A program made the position numbers and the translations under genes. Below, one piece after another: positions 7,901 through 15,247 of a stretch of DNA of 58,583 nucleotides. The first letter of the stretch is position 1, and each line of letters begins with the position of its first letter. Source of the DNA: CAYXDO01 sp964463485 (GTDB lineage Bacteria > Myxococcota > Kuafuiibacteriia > Kuafuiibacteriales > Kuafuiibacteriaceae); the NCBI GenBank assembly GCA_964463485.1, contig CAYXDO010000063.1:1-58583 (forward strand), in the 5' to 3' direction. The notes below the pieces were generated by a model that was given only the letters and a program-made list of their open reading frames with translations, did no database searches and had not been told where the DNA came from.

Positions 7901-8115
7901 GCGCGGAGGCCGGTGCGCACGCGAGTCCAAACTTCATCGGCGTCCCCGGAGTATCGTTGGAGCGCCAAAAAATCGTCAAGCTCGGGCTTCGTGAGCTCGT
8001 ACTCTGCGAGCGTAGCGGTGGGGTCGAGGAGCACCCGCTTCGCGAACTCGGGCTCGCGAACGCAGCGACCGATGATTCGATCGATGAGCGCGGTGCTCTC
8101 GGCGATCGATCTCAT
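7897..8115 (-). CDS. Short NHLP/Os1348-like leader-type peptide
   Basis: This 72-residue protein contains LIDRIIGRCVREPEFAKRVL then a DP...LAEYELTKPELDDF stretch. The block aligns almost position by position with the leader of the neighbouring 94-residue precursor: IIGRCVREPEF against IVGRAIRDPEY, and LTKPELDDF against LTEEDLDQV. It lacks the Gly-Gly end and has only a short tail (about 20 residues, including WTRVRTGLRA). The ATG at 8115 overlaps the precursor stop as ATGA, so the two are made together. It may be a second precursor with a short core, or a leader mimic that helps recruit or regulate the modifying enzymes. The stop TAG coincides with the edge of a repeat element. Confidence 0.7.
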   Translation of the reverse strand: MRSIAESTALIDRIIGRCVREPEFAKRVLLDPTATLAEYELTKPELDDFLALQRYSGDADEVWTRVRTGLRA

Positions 8116-8396
8116 CCGCGCTCGTTGCAGGTGAGGTCGGTGCTCCAGGCGACCTGGCCAGGGTTGAAGCCCTGGTTGAACGTCTGCTGGATGTTCGAAT
8201 AGATATGCGCGCTGTTGGTGAGGTTGGAGCTCAACGAGAGGGCGCCTCCGGCGACCTGATCGAGATCCTCTTCGGTGAGCCCTTCCTTGTTGAGGACTTC
8301 CTTCGGGTTGGCGGCGAGCTTCTGACGGTATTCCGGGTCACGGATGGCCCGGCCCACGATCGCATCGAGTTTGGCGGTAGCTTCTTTCTGATCCAT
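8112..8396 (-). CDS. Candidate RiPP precursor with NHLP-type leader
   Basis: This 94-residue peptide has a leader resembling the nitrile-hydratase-like (NHLP) type: KLDAIVGRAIRDPEYRQKLA, then ANPKEVLNKEGLTEEDLDQV, ending in VAGG at residues 48-51. The Gly-Gly is a likely protease site. The predicted core is the last 43 residues, starting ALSLSSNLTN and ending STDLTCNERG. It is rich in Asn (six), Ser/Thr and Gln and has a single Cys. A purine-rich site (AGGAAGGG) lies about 10 bases upstream of the ATG at 8396. It lies 25 bases after the SagB-like dehydrogenase and overlaps the second short peptide. Precursor status follows from leader shape and context; the product is unknown. Confidence 0.72.
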   Translation of the reverse strand: MDQKEATAKLDAIVGRAIRDPEYRQKLAANPKEVLNKEGLTEEDLDQVAGGALSLSSNLTNSAHIYSNIQQTFNQGFNPGQVAWSTDLTCNERG

Positions 8397-8421
8397 TTAG
8401 TCTGCACCCTTCCTGGATTTT

Positions 8422-9318
8422 TCAAATTGCCGGCGAAGGTCGCCGTCCCACGAGCACGCCGTACACGGCGTTCTCTTCTTCGACATTGAGCCTCAATAAC
8501 GAGTTCATGTCATCATCAAAAAATCCGCCCAAGCAGACCGTACCGAGGCCCTGCGCCGAAGCCACGAGCACGATGTTCTGGGCGATGTGACCGGCCTCAA
8601 GGAGGCCGAATCGGTACCCACGCTCGAGATATTTCGCGGCCGAACGTTCGAGCACGAGCGTAAGCACAATCATCAGGGCGGGATGGGCTTCTCGGACGAG
8701 CTGAGGGGCGGCGTGATGCAGCTCGTCATAACCAGCGAGGGGGCCGAGCCGCTCGAGCTCGTGCGCGAGCGTGGCGTAGTGATAGATACCGGGCCGAACG
8801 TCCGACACAGAAACGATGAGTGGATAGACTTCTACTGGATAGAGCGCACCGCCCGACGGATAACTGCGACGTGGCACTGCGTCTATCGTCGCAGTCACTC
8901 CACAGGCGACCTCGAGCAACTGAGAGAGCTCGGCGAGCGCCACAGGCTGCTCGCCGAACCGTCGAACCGATCTTCGCTCACGGAGCAATGGGCCGATCGG
9001 CGCAGTCAGCTCGAGCGGGCTCTTCGCGAGCTTCACGCGTTCGGCCTTGGGGTAGCGGCGATAGTCCAGGGCCAGCGTGTGGTCCACGGCTTCGGCCGTG
9101 GTCATCGTGGGCCAGTAGCTTGGCGTGATCTTGCTTTGCTCGTGGTAGACACAAGCGGCTGGAGCGCTCGAGGTCGTGGGGGCTCCAAGCTTGGTGAAGA
9201 TCGAGCGTCGATCCGATTCCGCGAGGGATCGCTCGGCGCCATAGGCGGCTTCGACCTCTGCGGCGCTTCCTCCGCGGAGGATCACTTGGATCAGCTTTTC
9301 TCGGTCTCGTTCGCTCAC
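8422..9318 (-). CDS. SagB-type FMN-dependent dehydrogenase (nitroreductase fold)
   Basis: This 298-residue protein fits the SagB group. It has RRSVRRFGEQPVALAELSQL (FMN phosphate-binding Arg cluster), SYPSGGALYPVEVYPL, PGIYHYATLAHELE, and the C-terminal ASAQGLGTVCLGGF. SagB enzymes oxidise azolines to azoles in RiPP pathways, working with YcaO cyclodehydratases, but no YcaO is present here. An oxidation of another kind on the adjacent precursor is therefore possible. I prefer the GTG at 9318 because GGAGG lies four bases upstream; an upstream GTG at 9342 would add eight residues. The N-terminal 100 residues look like an extra helical segment. It is probably the first gene of the minus-strand operon. 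Confidence 0.85.
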   Translation of the reverse strand: MSERDREKLIQVILRGGSAAEVEAAYGAERSLAESDRRSIFTKLGAPTTSSAPAACVYHEQSKITPSYWPTMTTAEAVDHTLALDYRRYPKAERVKLAKSPLELTAPIGPLLRERRSVRRFGEQPVALAELSQLLEVACGVTATIDAVPRRSYPSGGALYPVEVYPLIVSVSDVRPGIYHYATLAHELERLGPLAGYDELHHAAPQLVREAHPALMIVLTLVLERSAAKYLERGYRFGLLEAGHIAQNIVLVASAQGLGTVCLGGFFDDDMNSLLRLNVEEENAVYGVLVGRRPSPAI

Positions 9319-9398
9319 GGAGCCTCCGTTTGGAGAACTCACTCCGGTATTGCGCTTTTACGAGGCTGGCAACTACTATCCGGTCTCGCGGAATCGTG
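9319..9398. promoter_or_regulatory. Divergent promoter region between the SagB-like and JmjC genes
   Basis: Only about 80 bases separate the SagB-like start (9318, minus) from the JmjC start (9399, plus). On the plus strand TTGCGC (9350-9355) and TACTAT (9374-9379) are 18 bases apart and would leave a very short leader. On the minus strand TTGCCA followed 17 bases later by TACCGG is a weaker match. Overlapping promoters would tie expression of the two arms together. These are pattern matches only. Confidence 0.45.
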
Positions 9399-10268
9399 AT
9401 GAATCGAATCGCCGTGCGGCCTGGGCTCGCCTACCTGCCCTATGTGTTCCAACATCTCGTGCCGAGAGTTCCGGTGATCGTCCCAGGTGCGTCTGCCGAA
9501 ATTCCCGCAGTGAAAACTTGGACCTTCGAGTCCCTTCGCGCTCGCGTCGGGGACCGGGTCGTCCGGGTCGACGTGAGCGGACAGGTGGAGCAGTGGGCAG
9601 TCCGCGAGTTCATCGACTCGCTGCGTGGCTCGGCGGAATCGGGCCGAGAGGTTCTCGAAGGTGGGACCGGGGGTGATCGACGCAATCCGCCCTACCTTCG
9701 AAACTCGTCGTTGGTGGAATTTTTCCCGGAGCTCATCCCGGAGGTCCCGCTTCCGATTTACTGCTATCCGAACTGGTTGGAGAGTGAGGCTCTCGCGAAA
9801 TACATTCCGCCGGTTTGGACGTATTGGGCCGAGCTCTTTCTGAGTTGCGCGGGGACTCGATTTCCGCGGGTCCACGTCGATTCCTCGATGACTCATGCGT
9901 GGGTGATCGGAGTCATGGGGCGAAAGAAGTTCTGGGCGTGGCCGCCGAGGCGGGGTCAGCCGAATTATTCGATTCACTCGGAGGAGCAGCAGGCCGAGCG
10001 CGGCCTCGATTGCATCGGAAGGGACCTCGAGGGCTTCTTCGAGCACTCGAGGCCTTTTACGGGCGAGCTCGGGCCGGGTGACTTCCTGTTCCTGCCGACC
10101 GGGTGGTGGCACACCGCGGAGAGTCTGACTGAAGCCATCAGTCTTTCGGGGAATTTCGTGAACGAGACCAACTGGGCGGAGTTTGTGGACTGTTGGTTTT
10201 CGGGCATGAGGTACAAGCCAGGGATGCAGTCGATCTCTCAGTTGATGAGAGAGCTGGGTCGTCCGTAA
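9399..10268 (+). CDS. JmjC/cupin_8-type Fe(II)/2-oxoglutarate oxygenase, third copy
   Basis: This 289-residue protein carries the triad H159 and D161 in PRVHVDSSMTHAWVIGVMG and H238 in PTGWWHTAES, with GRKKFWAWPP after the first motif. It lacks the long winged-helix tail of the other two copies. It looks closer to the cupin_8/FIH-like group, whose best-known member hydroxylates Asn. ATG at 9399 directly follows a GTG at 9396; either could start. It is divergent from the SagB-like gene and only 26 bases from the convergent SGNH gene. It is probably part of the same modification pathway as the minus-strand operon, though on a separate transcript. Confidence 0.82.
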   Translation: MNRIAVRPGLAYLPYVFQHLVPRVPVIVPGASAEIPAVKTWTFESLRARVGDRVVRVDVSGQVEQWAVREFIDSLRGSAESGREVLEGGTGGDRRNPPYLRNSSLVEFFPELIPEVPLPIYCYPNWLESEALAKYIPPVWTYWAELFLSCAGTRFPRVHVDSSMTHAWVIGVMGRKKFWAWPPRRGQPNYSIHSEEQQAERGLDCIGRDLEGFFEHSRPFTGELGPGDFLFLPTGWWHTAESLTEAISLSGNFVNETNWAEFVDCWFSGMRYKPGMQSISQLMRELGRP

Positions 10269-10293
10269 GGCCCGCTACTTCGAGGCGTTCGGG

Positions 10294-11469
10294 TCAGTGA
10301 ACACACGAGCGTGCCTCGGTGGAGGTTTGGGTTTTGGCGCCGAGGGCCGGCAGCAAGTCGTCGGTGACCGTGCGAGCGTAGGCCCGGTAGCCGTTGGCAA
10401 ATGGGTGTGAGTCTCGCGGAGGGTACAGCAGGTCGCTCGATTCGAGGAGCTCGACGAGTCGAGGCTCGGCCTTTGCCCACGGGACACCTAGCTGATCGAG
10501 CTCCGGCACGAGCTCGAGCTCGAGCCGACTCTCGAGGTCGGCCACGCGACGAATGAGCTCGGGGACCGGCTGGCCGGCGCGTTCGAGGGCTCGCGCAAAG
10601 ACGAGCTCGCGGGAAGGCACGAAGAGCACACCCAATCCGACGCCGGCTCGCGAGCAATCCATTGCCATTCTCACGAGCAGCTCCACGACGAGCTCGAAGC
10701 TTTTCTGGGTCTTGGATTTCGAGAGATCGGTCGCCTCGAGGACCGCCGCGAAGCGGTCCTTGTTCATTTCGAAACGATGCGCCGCCAGGTCGGCCACGAC
10801 CCAACGCTCGCCGACGGCCGGCTCGTTCAACTCGCACTTGTAGAGCGCGGTGCGGACCAGGCTGGCTAGGCGAAGGGAGGAGATGAAGTCTTGGGCGCCT
10901 TTTCGGATGGGTCGCAAGAACGACAACGGCCCGGGCTTGACGGTGATCGAGTCGCAGAAGCCTAGGTCCACGAGCTGCTTTCCTTCTGGAGATCTCCACC
11001 ACTCGGCCTGGTGATAGGCTTCGCAGATATCGGCGAGGTCGTTCTGCAAGTAGAGCGCGAGCACGATCGCTTTCGGGTTCATACACAGCGCTTCGTCCAG
11101 CAGCTTGTAGGCCTGGAGCGGTCCGAAGCCTCCCATGCCGAAGTTGTAGACGGTCGAGGAGCTCGTTTTGGCCACGAGACTCGGCCAGCTCGAGGGCGCC
11201 TCGACGTTGTACCCGTACGTGTGAGAGTCACCGAAGGCGACGAGATCGACCTTTGCGGGGACGGACGCGTTTCGAAAGCCGCGGGCATCGGCGTCGGGCC
11301 AGCCCTTCGGGAGGCGGTACACGAGCACGTCGTCGTGATTTCTGGCTGGGATCAGCAGTTGGCTGGGCGCGAAGGAGAGGAGCGCGAGGGCGCCTTCGGC
11401 GAGAGCGACGGCGATGAAACAGGAACCGCCGATCAAAGCGAGGGTTCCGAAGAAGGCGCGACGCGACAA
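10294..11469 (-). CDS. Membrane-anchored SGNH hydrolase-like protein
   Basis: This 391-residue protein has an N-terminal membrane segment (about residues 5-31) followed by an SGNH fold. Block I is LVAFGDSHTYGYN (S82), a Gly-rich block is NFGMGGFGPLQAY, and the final Asp/His pair is in RDSHPFANGY (D353, H355). The active site should face the periplasm. Related proteins deacylate or acylate envelope polymers or lipids. It is convergent with the third JmjC gene and faces surE, so it may or may not belong to the RiPP locus. Its fold class matches the SGNH gene at 5463, but the two are not close copies. Confidence 0.78.
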   Translation of the reverse strand: MSRRAFFGTLALIGGSCFIAVALAEGALALLSFAPSQLLIPARNHDDVLVYRLPKGWPDADARGFRNASVPAKVDLVAFGDSHTYGYNVEAPSSWPSLVAKTSSSTVYNFGMGGFGPLQAYKLLDEALCMNPKAIVLALYLQNDLADICEAYHQAEWWRSPEGKQLVDLGFCDSITVKPGPLSFLRPIRKGAQDFISSLRLASLVRTALYKCELNEPAVGERWVVADLAAHRFEMNKDRFAAVLEATDLSKSKTQKSFELVVELLVRMAMDCSRAGVGLGVLFVPSRELVFARALERAGQPVPELIRRVADLESRLELELVPELDQLGVPWAKAEPRLVELLESSDLLYPPRDSHPFANGYRAYARTVTDDLLPALGAKTQTSTEARSCVH

Positions 11470-11613
11470 GGCGCGGCAATCTACGCTCGCGGGGCTCGGC
11501 TGTCAGTGGACGATGGGCCTTTTGGTCCGTCGAGCTCAGCGGATTCTCCCGCTCGAGAGGAAATCGCCGATTCGTTGGTCATCGACTGGTCAAGACGCGG
11601 ATCCCGAGGAAGC

Positions 11614-12399
11614 ATGCCGCCCATGGCTCCGACCATCCTCGTGACCAACGACGACGGTTTCTTCGCTGACGGGATCGCGGTGCTCGCGCGTGAGCTCGCG
11701 GTGTTGGGCGACGTCGTGGTGGTGGCTCCGGATCGGAATCAGTCCGCGGTCTCGCACAAGATCAGTCTCTACCAACCGGTGCGAGCGCAGGAGATCAAGC
11801 CGAGGCTTTGGTCCGTAGACGGGACGCCCACGGACTGCACGTACCTCGGCGTCGTGGAGCTCTTGCCGCAGAAGCCTTCGCTGGTCGTCTCGGGGATCAA
11901 TGCCGGGCCCAATTTGTCTCAGGACGTGCACTATTCGGGCACGGTGTCGGGAGCCGTCGAGGCGACGATGTTGGGCGTGCCAGCCATCGCAGTCTCGGCG
12001 CTCGTGCCGAACGAAGAGACGTACGCGGCCGCTGCCGCTTTCACTCGGGAGCTCGCGCGACATGTGTTGAGACACGGTCTCCCGGCCGGCGTCACGCTCA
12101 ATGTCAACGTGCCCAAGGGTTCGCCGAAGGCGTACGCGTGGACGAGCTTGGGCGTGCGACCCTACGAGCACGCGGTCGAGCGACGCACCGACCCACGAGG
12201 CCGAGTCTATTTCTGGATCGGTGGAGAGCCCACGGCGCATCACGATGTTCCGGGAAGCGATTGCAACGCTGTGGCCTCCGGCCTGATCTCGGTCACTCCG
12301 ATTCAAACCGACGTCACGGCGCGCGCCTTTCTCGACGCGAGTCTCGGAGCGGCTCAGCCCCAAGAGTTCCCGGGCTTCGAGGCTCGCCAGGCGGAGTGA
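11614..12399 (+). CDS. surE: 5'/3'-nucleotidase SurE
   Basis: This 261-residue protein has the full SurE signature: ILVTNDDGFFADGI (acidic metal-binding pair), VVAPDRNQSAVSHK, and SGINAGPNLSQDVHYSGTVS (Asn ligand and Ser/Thr-rich loop). SurE dephosphorylates nucleoside monophosphates and short polyphosphates and is a stationary-phase survival protein. ATG at 11614 has GAGG four bases upstream; ATG at 11623 is an alternative. It overlaps the next gene, an NlpD-like lipoprotein, by GTGA. The surE-nlpD linkage is conserved in many proteobacteria. Confidence 0.95.
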   Translation: MPPMAPTILVTNDDGFFADGIAVLARELAVLGDVVVVAPDRNQSAVSHKISLYQPVRAQEIKPRLWSVDGTPTDCTYLGVVELLPQKPSLVVSGINAGPNLSQDVHYSGTVSGAVEATMLGVPAIAVSALVPNEETYAAAAAFTRELARHVLRHGLPAGVTLNVNVPKGSPKAYAWTSLGVRPYEHAVERRTDPRGRVYFWIGGEPTAHHDVPGSDCNAVASGLISVTPIQTDVTARAFLDASLGAAQPQEFPGFEARQAE

Positions 12400-13127
12400 T
12401 CGGGCAGCGAACATCGTTGGCGCTGTTGCTTTGCGGCCTCATGGCCTGCCGCCACGGTCGTTCCTCCGACGACGTCCACGTCGTGGCCCCCGGCGAGACG
12501 CTCTCGGAGATCGCCGACCATTACGGCGTGCCGCTCGAGAAGCTCGTGAAGTCCAACAGGCTCGCGGACCCCGACCACATCTACGTCGACCAGAAGCTCG
12601 TGATTCCTTCGGCGGAAGAAGCGCCTAGCGAAGGCGATCGGGAGGCGGAGGAGGAGGGCAGGGCGGAAGAGGACGATCGCGCGATCGACGAAGCGGTCGT
12701 TCGCCTCGAAGAGAGTGAAGGCGCCGAGGCGGTCCCGAGCGCTCCGGAGACCATGGTCGGCCCGTTGATTTGGCCCGTGGACGGTGTCGTGATCTCGTTG
12801 TTTGGCGAAGACGATGGAGCGCGACACGACGGGATTGACATCGCCGCCCCGGAAGGGACACCGATCTGGGCCGCCGCGGACGGAGAAGTTCTTTTTTCGG
12901 GTGAGCAACAGGGTTATGGGCTCATTCTGATTCTTCGACACGAAGGTGACTTGGTGACCGTCTACGGGCACAACCTAGAGAACCTGGTGCGCGAAGGCGA
13001 ACAGGTGAAGAAGGGCCAACCGCTCGCGCGAGTCGGCCAGAGCGGCGGACAGCTGACCCCGTCGCTTCACTTCGAGGTGCGCAAAGGCGCCGTCGCTACG
13101 AACCCCCTTTTGCTCTTGCCCCGATGA
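12396..13127 (+). CDS. nlpD: NlpD-like lipoprotein (LysM plus M23/LytM domain)
   Basis: This 243-residue protein starts at GTG 12396 with a signal peptide ending LLLCGLMAC (lipobox). A LysM domain follows (VVAPGETLSEIADHYGVPLE to QKLVIPS), then an acidic Glu-rich linker, then an M23/LytM domain (DGVVISLFG to HFEVRKGAVATNP). Some metal-site positions of active LytM enzymes are present (HDGIDIAAP, SLHFEV), but the classical HxH appears as S-L-H. It may therefore be a degenerate amidase activator, as NlpD and EnvC are in E. coli. It is translationally coupled to surE. Its likely site of action is the outer-membrane periplasmic face at division sites. Confidence 0.85.
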   Translation: MIGQRTSLALLLCGLMACRHGRSSDDVHVVAPGETLSEIADHYGVPLEKLVKSNRLADPDHIYVDQKLVIPSAEEAPSEGDREAEEEGRAEEDDRAIDEAVVRLEESEGAEAVPSAPETMVGPLIWPVDGVVISLFGEDDGARHDGIDIAAPEGTPIWAAADGEVLFSGEQQGYGLILILRHEGDLVTVYGHNLENLVREGEQVKKGQPLARVGQSGGQLTPSLHFEVRKGAVATNPLLLLPR

Positions 13128-13139
13128 GAGGAGATGAAA

Positions 13140-13682
13140 ATGCGTGAATGGAGCCCCGAGTTGGCCACCAAGGTCCGTGAGCGGATCCGAGACGTTCCTG
13201 ATTTTCCGAAGCCCGGAATCATGTTCAAAGATCTCACTCCTGTTTTTGCACACGGCCCGACGTTCAGGAGTTTGATCGAGGGCTTCGCGGAGCGCTACTC
13301 GGCCTCCAAGATCGACGCGATCGTGGGGATCGAGGCTCGTGGGTTCATTCTCGCGGCGCCGCTTGCGACCGCGCTAGGCGCCGGGATGGTGATCCTTCGA
13401 AAGCCCGGGAAGCTGCCGTGGAAGACGCACTCGCAGACCTACGCGCTCGAGTATGGCACCGACACCCTAGAGCTTCATCAGGACGCCGTGCGGGAGGGAA
13501 TGCGGGTGGTGATCATGGACGATTTGTTGGCCACGGGTGGCACGATGAGTGCTGCGGTGCAACTCGTCAATCGTCTCGGCGGGCATGTACACGAGGCAGG
13601 GTTCGTCGTGGAGCTTGCGTTTTTGGCTGGTCGCACGAAGTTGCCGGAGGGGACGAGGGTCGCGTCCCTCGTGAGTTTCTAA
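13140..13682 (+). CDS. apt: Adenine phosphoribosyltransferase
   Basis: This 180-residue protein has the type I phosphoribosyltransferase PRPP loop VVIMDDLLATGGTM and the Apt features FPKPGIMFKDLTPV and GIEARGFILAAPLA. It converts adenine plus PRPP to AMP in purine salvage. Start choice: the ATG at 13134 directly abuts GAGAGGAG, whereas ATG at 13140 has that site six bases upstream, so 13140 is favoured. It follows the NlpD-like gene by 12 bases and is probably co-transcribed with surE-nlpD. Confidence 0.95.
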   Translation: MREWSPELATKVRERIRDVPDFPKPGIMFKDLTPVFAHGPTFRSLIEGFAERYSASKIDAIVGIEARGFILAAPLATALGAGMVILRKPGKLPWKTHSQTYALEYGTDTLELHQDAVREGMRVVIMDDLLATGGTMSAAVQLVNRLGGHVHEAGFVVELAFLAGRTKLPEGTRVASLVSF

Positions 13683-13762
13683 GGGCACGAGCAGTCGGAC
13701 GGTCGGACTTTCGCGGTATCCCGTTTGTCTCGCCGGTCTCGCCGGTGGTACTCTCGCGGATC

Positions 13763-15133
13763 ATGCGCGCGGCTGCGCTGCTTCTCTCGGGTGTATCAGC
13801 GTGCCTCGCGGAGGTCGAACTTTCGTTTCCGTCGGTGGAGGGTGCGCGGACCGCGCTCTGGGTTCGGCGAGCGGATTCCGCGACGGAGCTTCGAATTTTG
13901 GACCTGAGCTCGTCCCCTTTGGAGTTGGCGCCGAGCTATGGTGAGTTTCCGAGTTTGGGGCTCGCTTTTTTTGGGCCCTCACCGTTGGATTTTGGAATCG
14001 ACGTGTCGAGGCCCGAGCCAACCCTCCCGTGCGCCATGGAGAGGGGCCTGCGCCTCGAGCGCGCGCTTGCGAGCTTCGAGATGGGCGCGGATGGACGGTG
14101 GGTACCGATCGACCGACCTGGATTGCTCGGGGAGCTCTTTTCGACGATCGAGCCCCCCTGTCCGTTCGTACGAGCGCGACCGGTCTCGCTGCCTGGGTCC
14201 GCGCCGACCTCGAACGATCGCCTGAAGCGAGTCTCGTTCATTTTGCCTTTGCCGGGAGACGACCACGCGCTCGTGAGTGCGTCCGACCGGCTCTACGAGG
14301 CCATCGGCGAGCAAGTCGAGCTGGTCACGAAGACGTTGCCGACCGGCGCTGCCGCTCGGATCGGAGACCACTTCTGGTTCGCTCGGGACGGGGAGCTTGC
14401 GGAGACCGACCTGGCTCTGAATGAGCTCCGGAGGATTCCGCTCGAGCTCGGCACGGAGTTCACGGCCGTCACACTACTCAGCGGTGGCGAGACCGGCGAC
14501 GGAGTAGAGCTCGTCGGAATCACCGGAAACCAAGACTCGGGCCCGCATTCGCGCAGTGTCGTGGCCTTTCGTGTCGACGTGGGCGCGGGGGTCACGGAGG
14601 GGCACCGGCTCGCTGCGTCCGAAGACATGGAGCGTGTCGTTTGGATCTCGCCTGGTTTGGCGGTGGCTTCGACGGGGGGCGACTCTCTGTACGTTCTGCG
14701 GGCCAACGAAGAACCGGAAAAAATCGCGGGTCATCTCCTCCGAGATTCCAGCGTTCCCGGACGATTCACAGCGCTTCGGTGGTTCCAGGGCGCGGGGCTC
14801 TTTGCCGCGACGCTCGTCGGGACTGCGGTCTCGATCTATTCGACGCATGACCCCGTCTCCGGGACGTGGTCGGATCCGATCGCCGTTCCCGACCTCGTCT
14901 ATCCGATTCAAGACCTCCTCGCTGACGGGGACCTCGTCTACGTGGGCAGGAAGGGGCTCGTGGGCCTGAGGAAGGACGGGCAAGCGTGTGGTCCTTGGGC
15001 CGTTGCCGACCATAGTCTCCTCTTGCTTCAAAGACTTCCAAACGGAGTGCACCTATCCGGCGGATACAACCAGAACGAGGGGAGGGACACGACTCTCAAC
15101 CGACTGGAGATCGTCTCGAGCTGCCGAGAATGA
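13763..15133 (+). CDS. Lipoprotein of unknown function, probably beta-rich
   Basis: This 456-residue protein starts MRAAALLLSGVSACLAEVEL, a short signal peptide with lipobox GVSAC. The body has repeated short beta-prone stretches (DHFWFARDGELAE, SVVAFRVDVGAG, GDSLYVLRANEE, GDLVYVGRKGLVGL) that suggest an irregular propeller. I do not recognise a named family. Two C-terminal Cys (DGQACGPW and VSSCRE) could pair. It begins 80 bases after apt without overlap, so it may share that transcript or have its own promoter. Confidence 0.7.
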   Translation: MRAAALLLSGVSACLAEVELSFPSVEGARTALWVRRADSATELRILDLSSSPLELAPSYGEFPSLGLAFFGPSPLDFGIDVSRPEPTLPCAMERGLRLERALASFEMGADGRWVPIDRPGLLGELFSTIEPPCPFVRARPVSLPGSAPTSNDRLKRVSFILPLPGDDHALVSASDRLYEAIGEQVELVTKTLPTGAAARIGDHFWFARDGELAETDLALNELRRIPLELGTEFTAVTLLSGGETGDGVELVGITGNQDSGPHSRSVVAFRVDVGAGVTEGHRLAASEDMERVVWISPGLAVASTGGDSLYVLRANEEPEKIAGHLLRDSSVPGRFTALRWFQGAGLFAATLVGTAVSIYSTHDPVSGTWSDPIAVPDLVYPIQDLLADGDLVYVGRKGLVGLRKDGQACGPWAVADHSLLLLQRLPNGVHLSGGYNQNEGRDTTLNRLEIVSSCRE

Positions 15134-15247
15134 GTTGTGCCTGCGTCGAGGGTCGGGTGCTTCTGTCGATTGATCGACGAGTACGGGGGCTGTTGTTGGG
15201 AGCTTGGGCGACTGGCTCTCGCTCGAGAGTGAGAGTACTCTGCCGAC

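Noticed and set aside
10238..11086. Long antisense frame rich in Arg and Pro within the membrane SGNH gene
   Set aside because: It shadows the SGNH gene in another frame, and its Arg/Pro/Gly composition is typical of GC-rich shadows with no motif.
11011..11613. N-terminal extension of SurE in the same frame
   Set aside because: The SurE fold begins at ILVTNDDG. The extension is antisense to the SGNH gene, and a ribosome-binding site directly precedes 11614.
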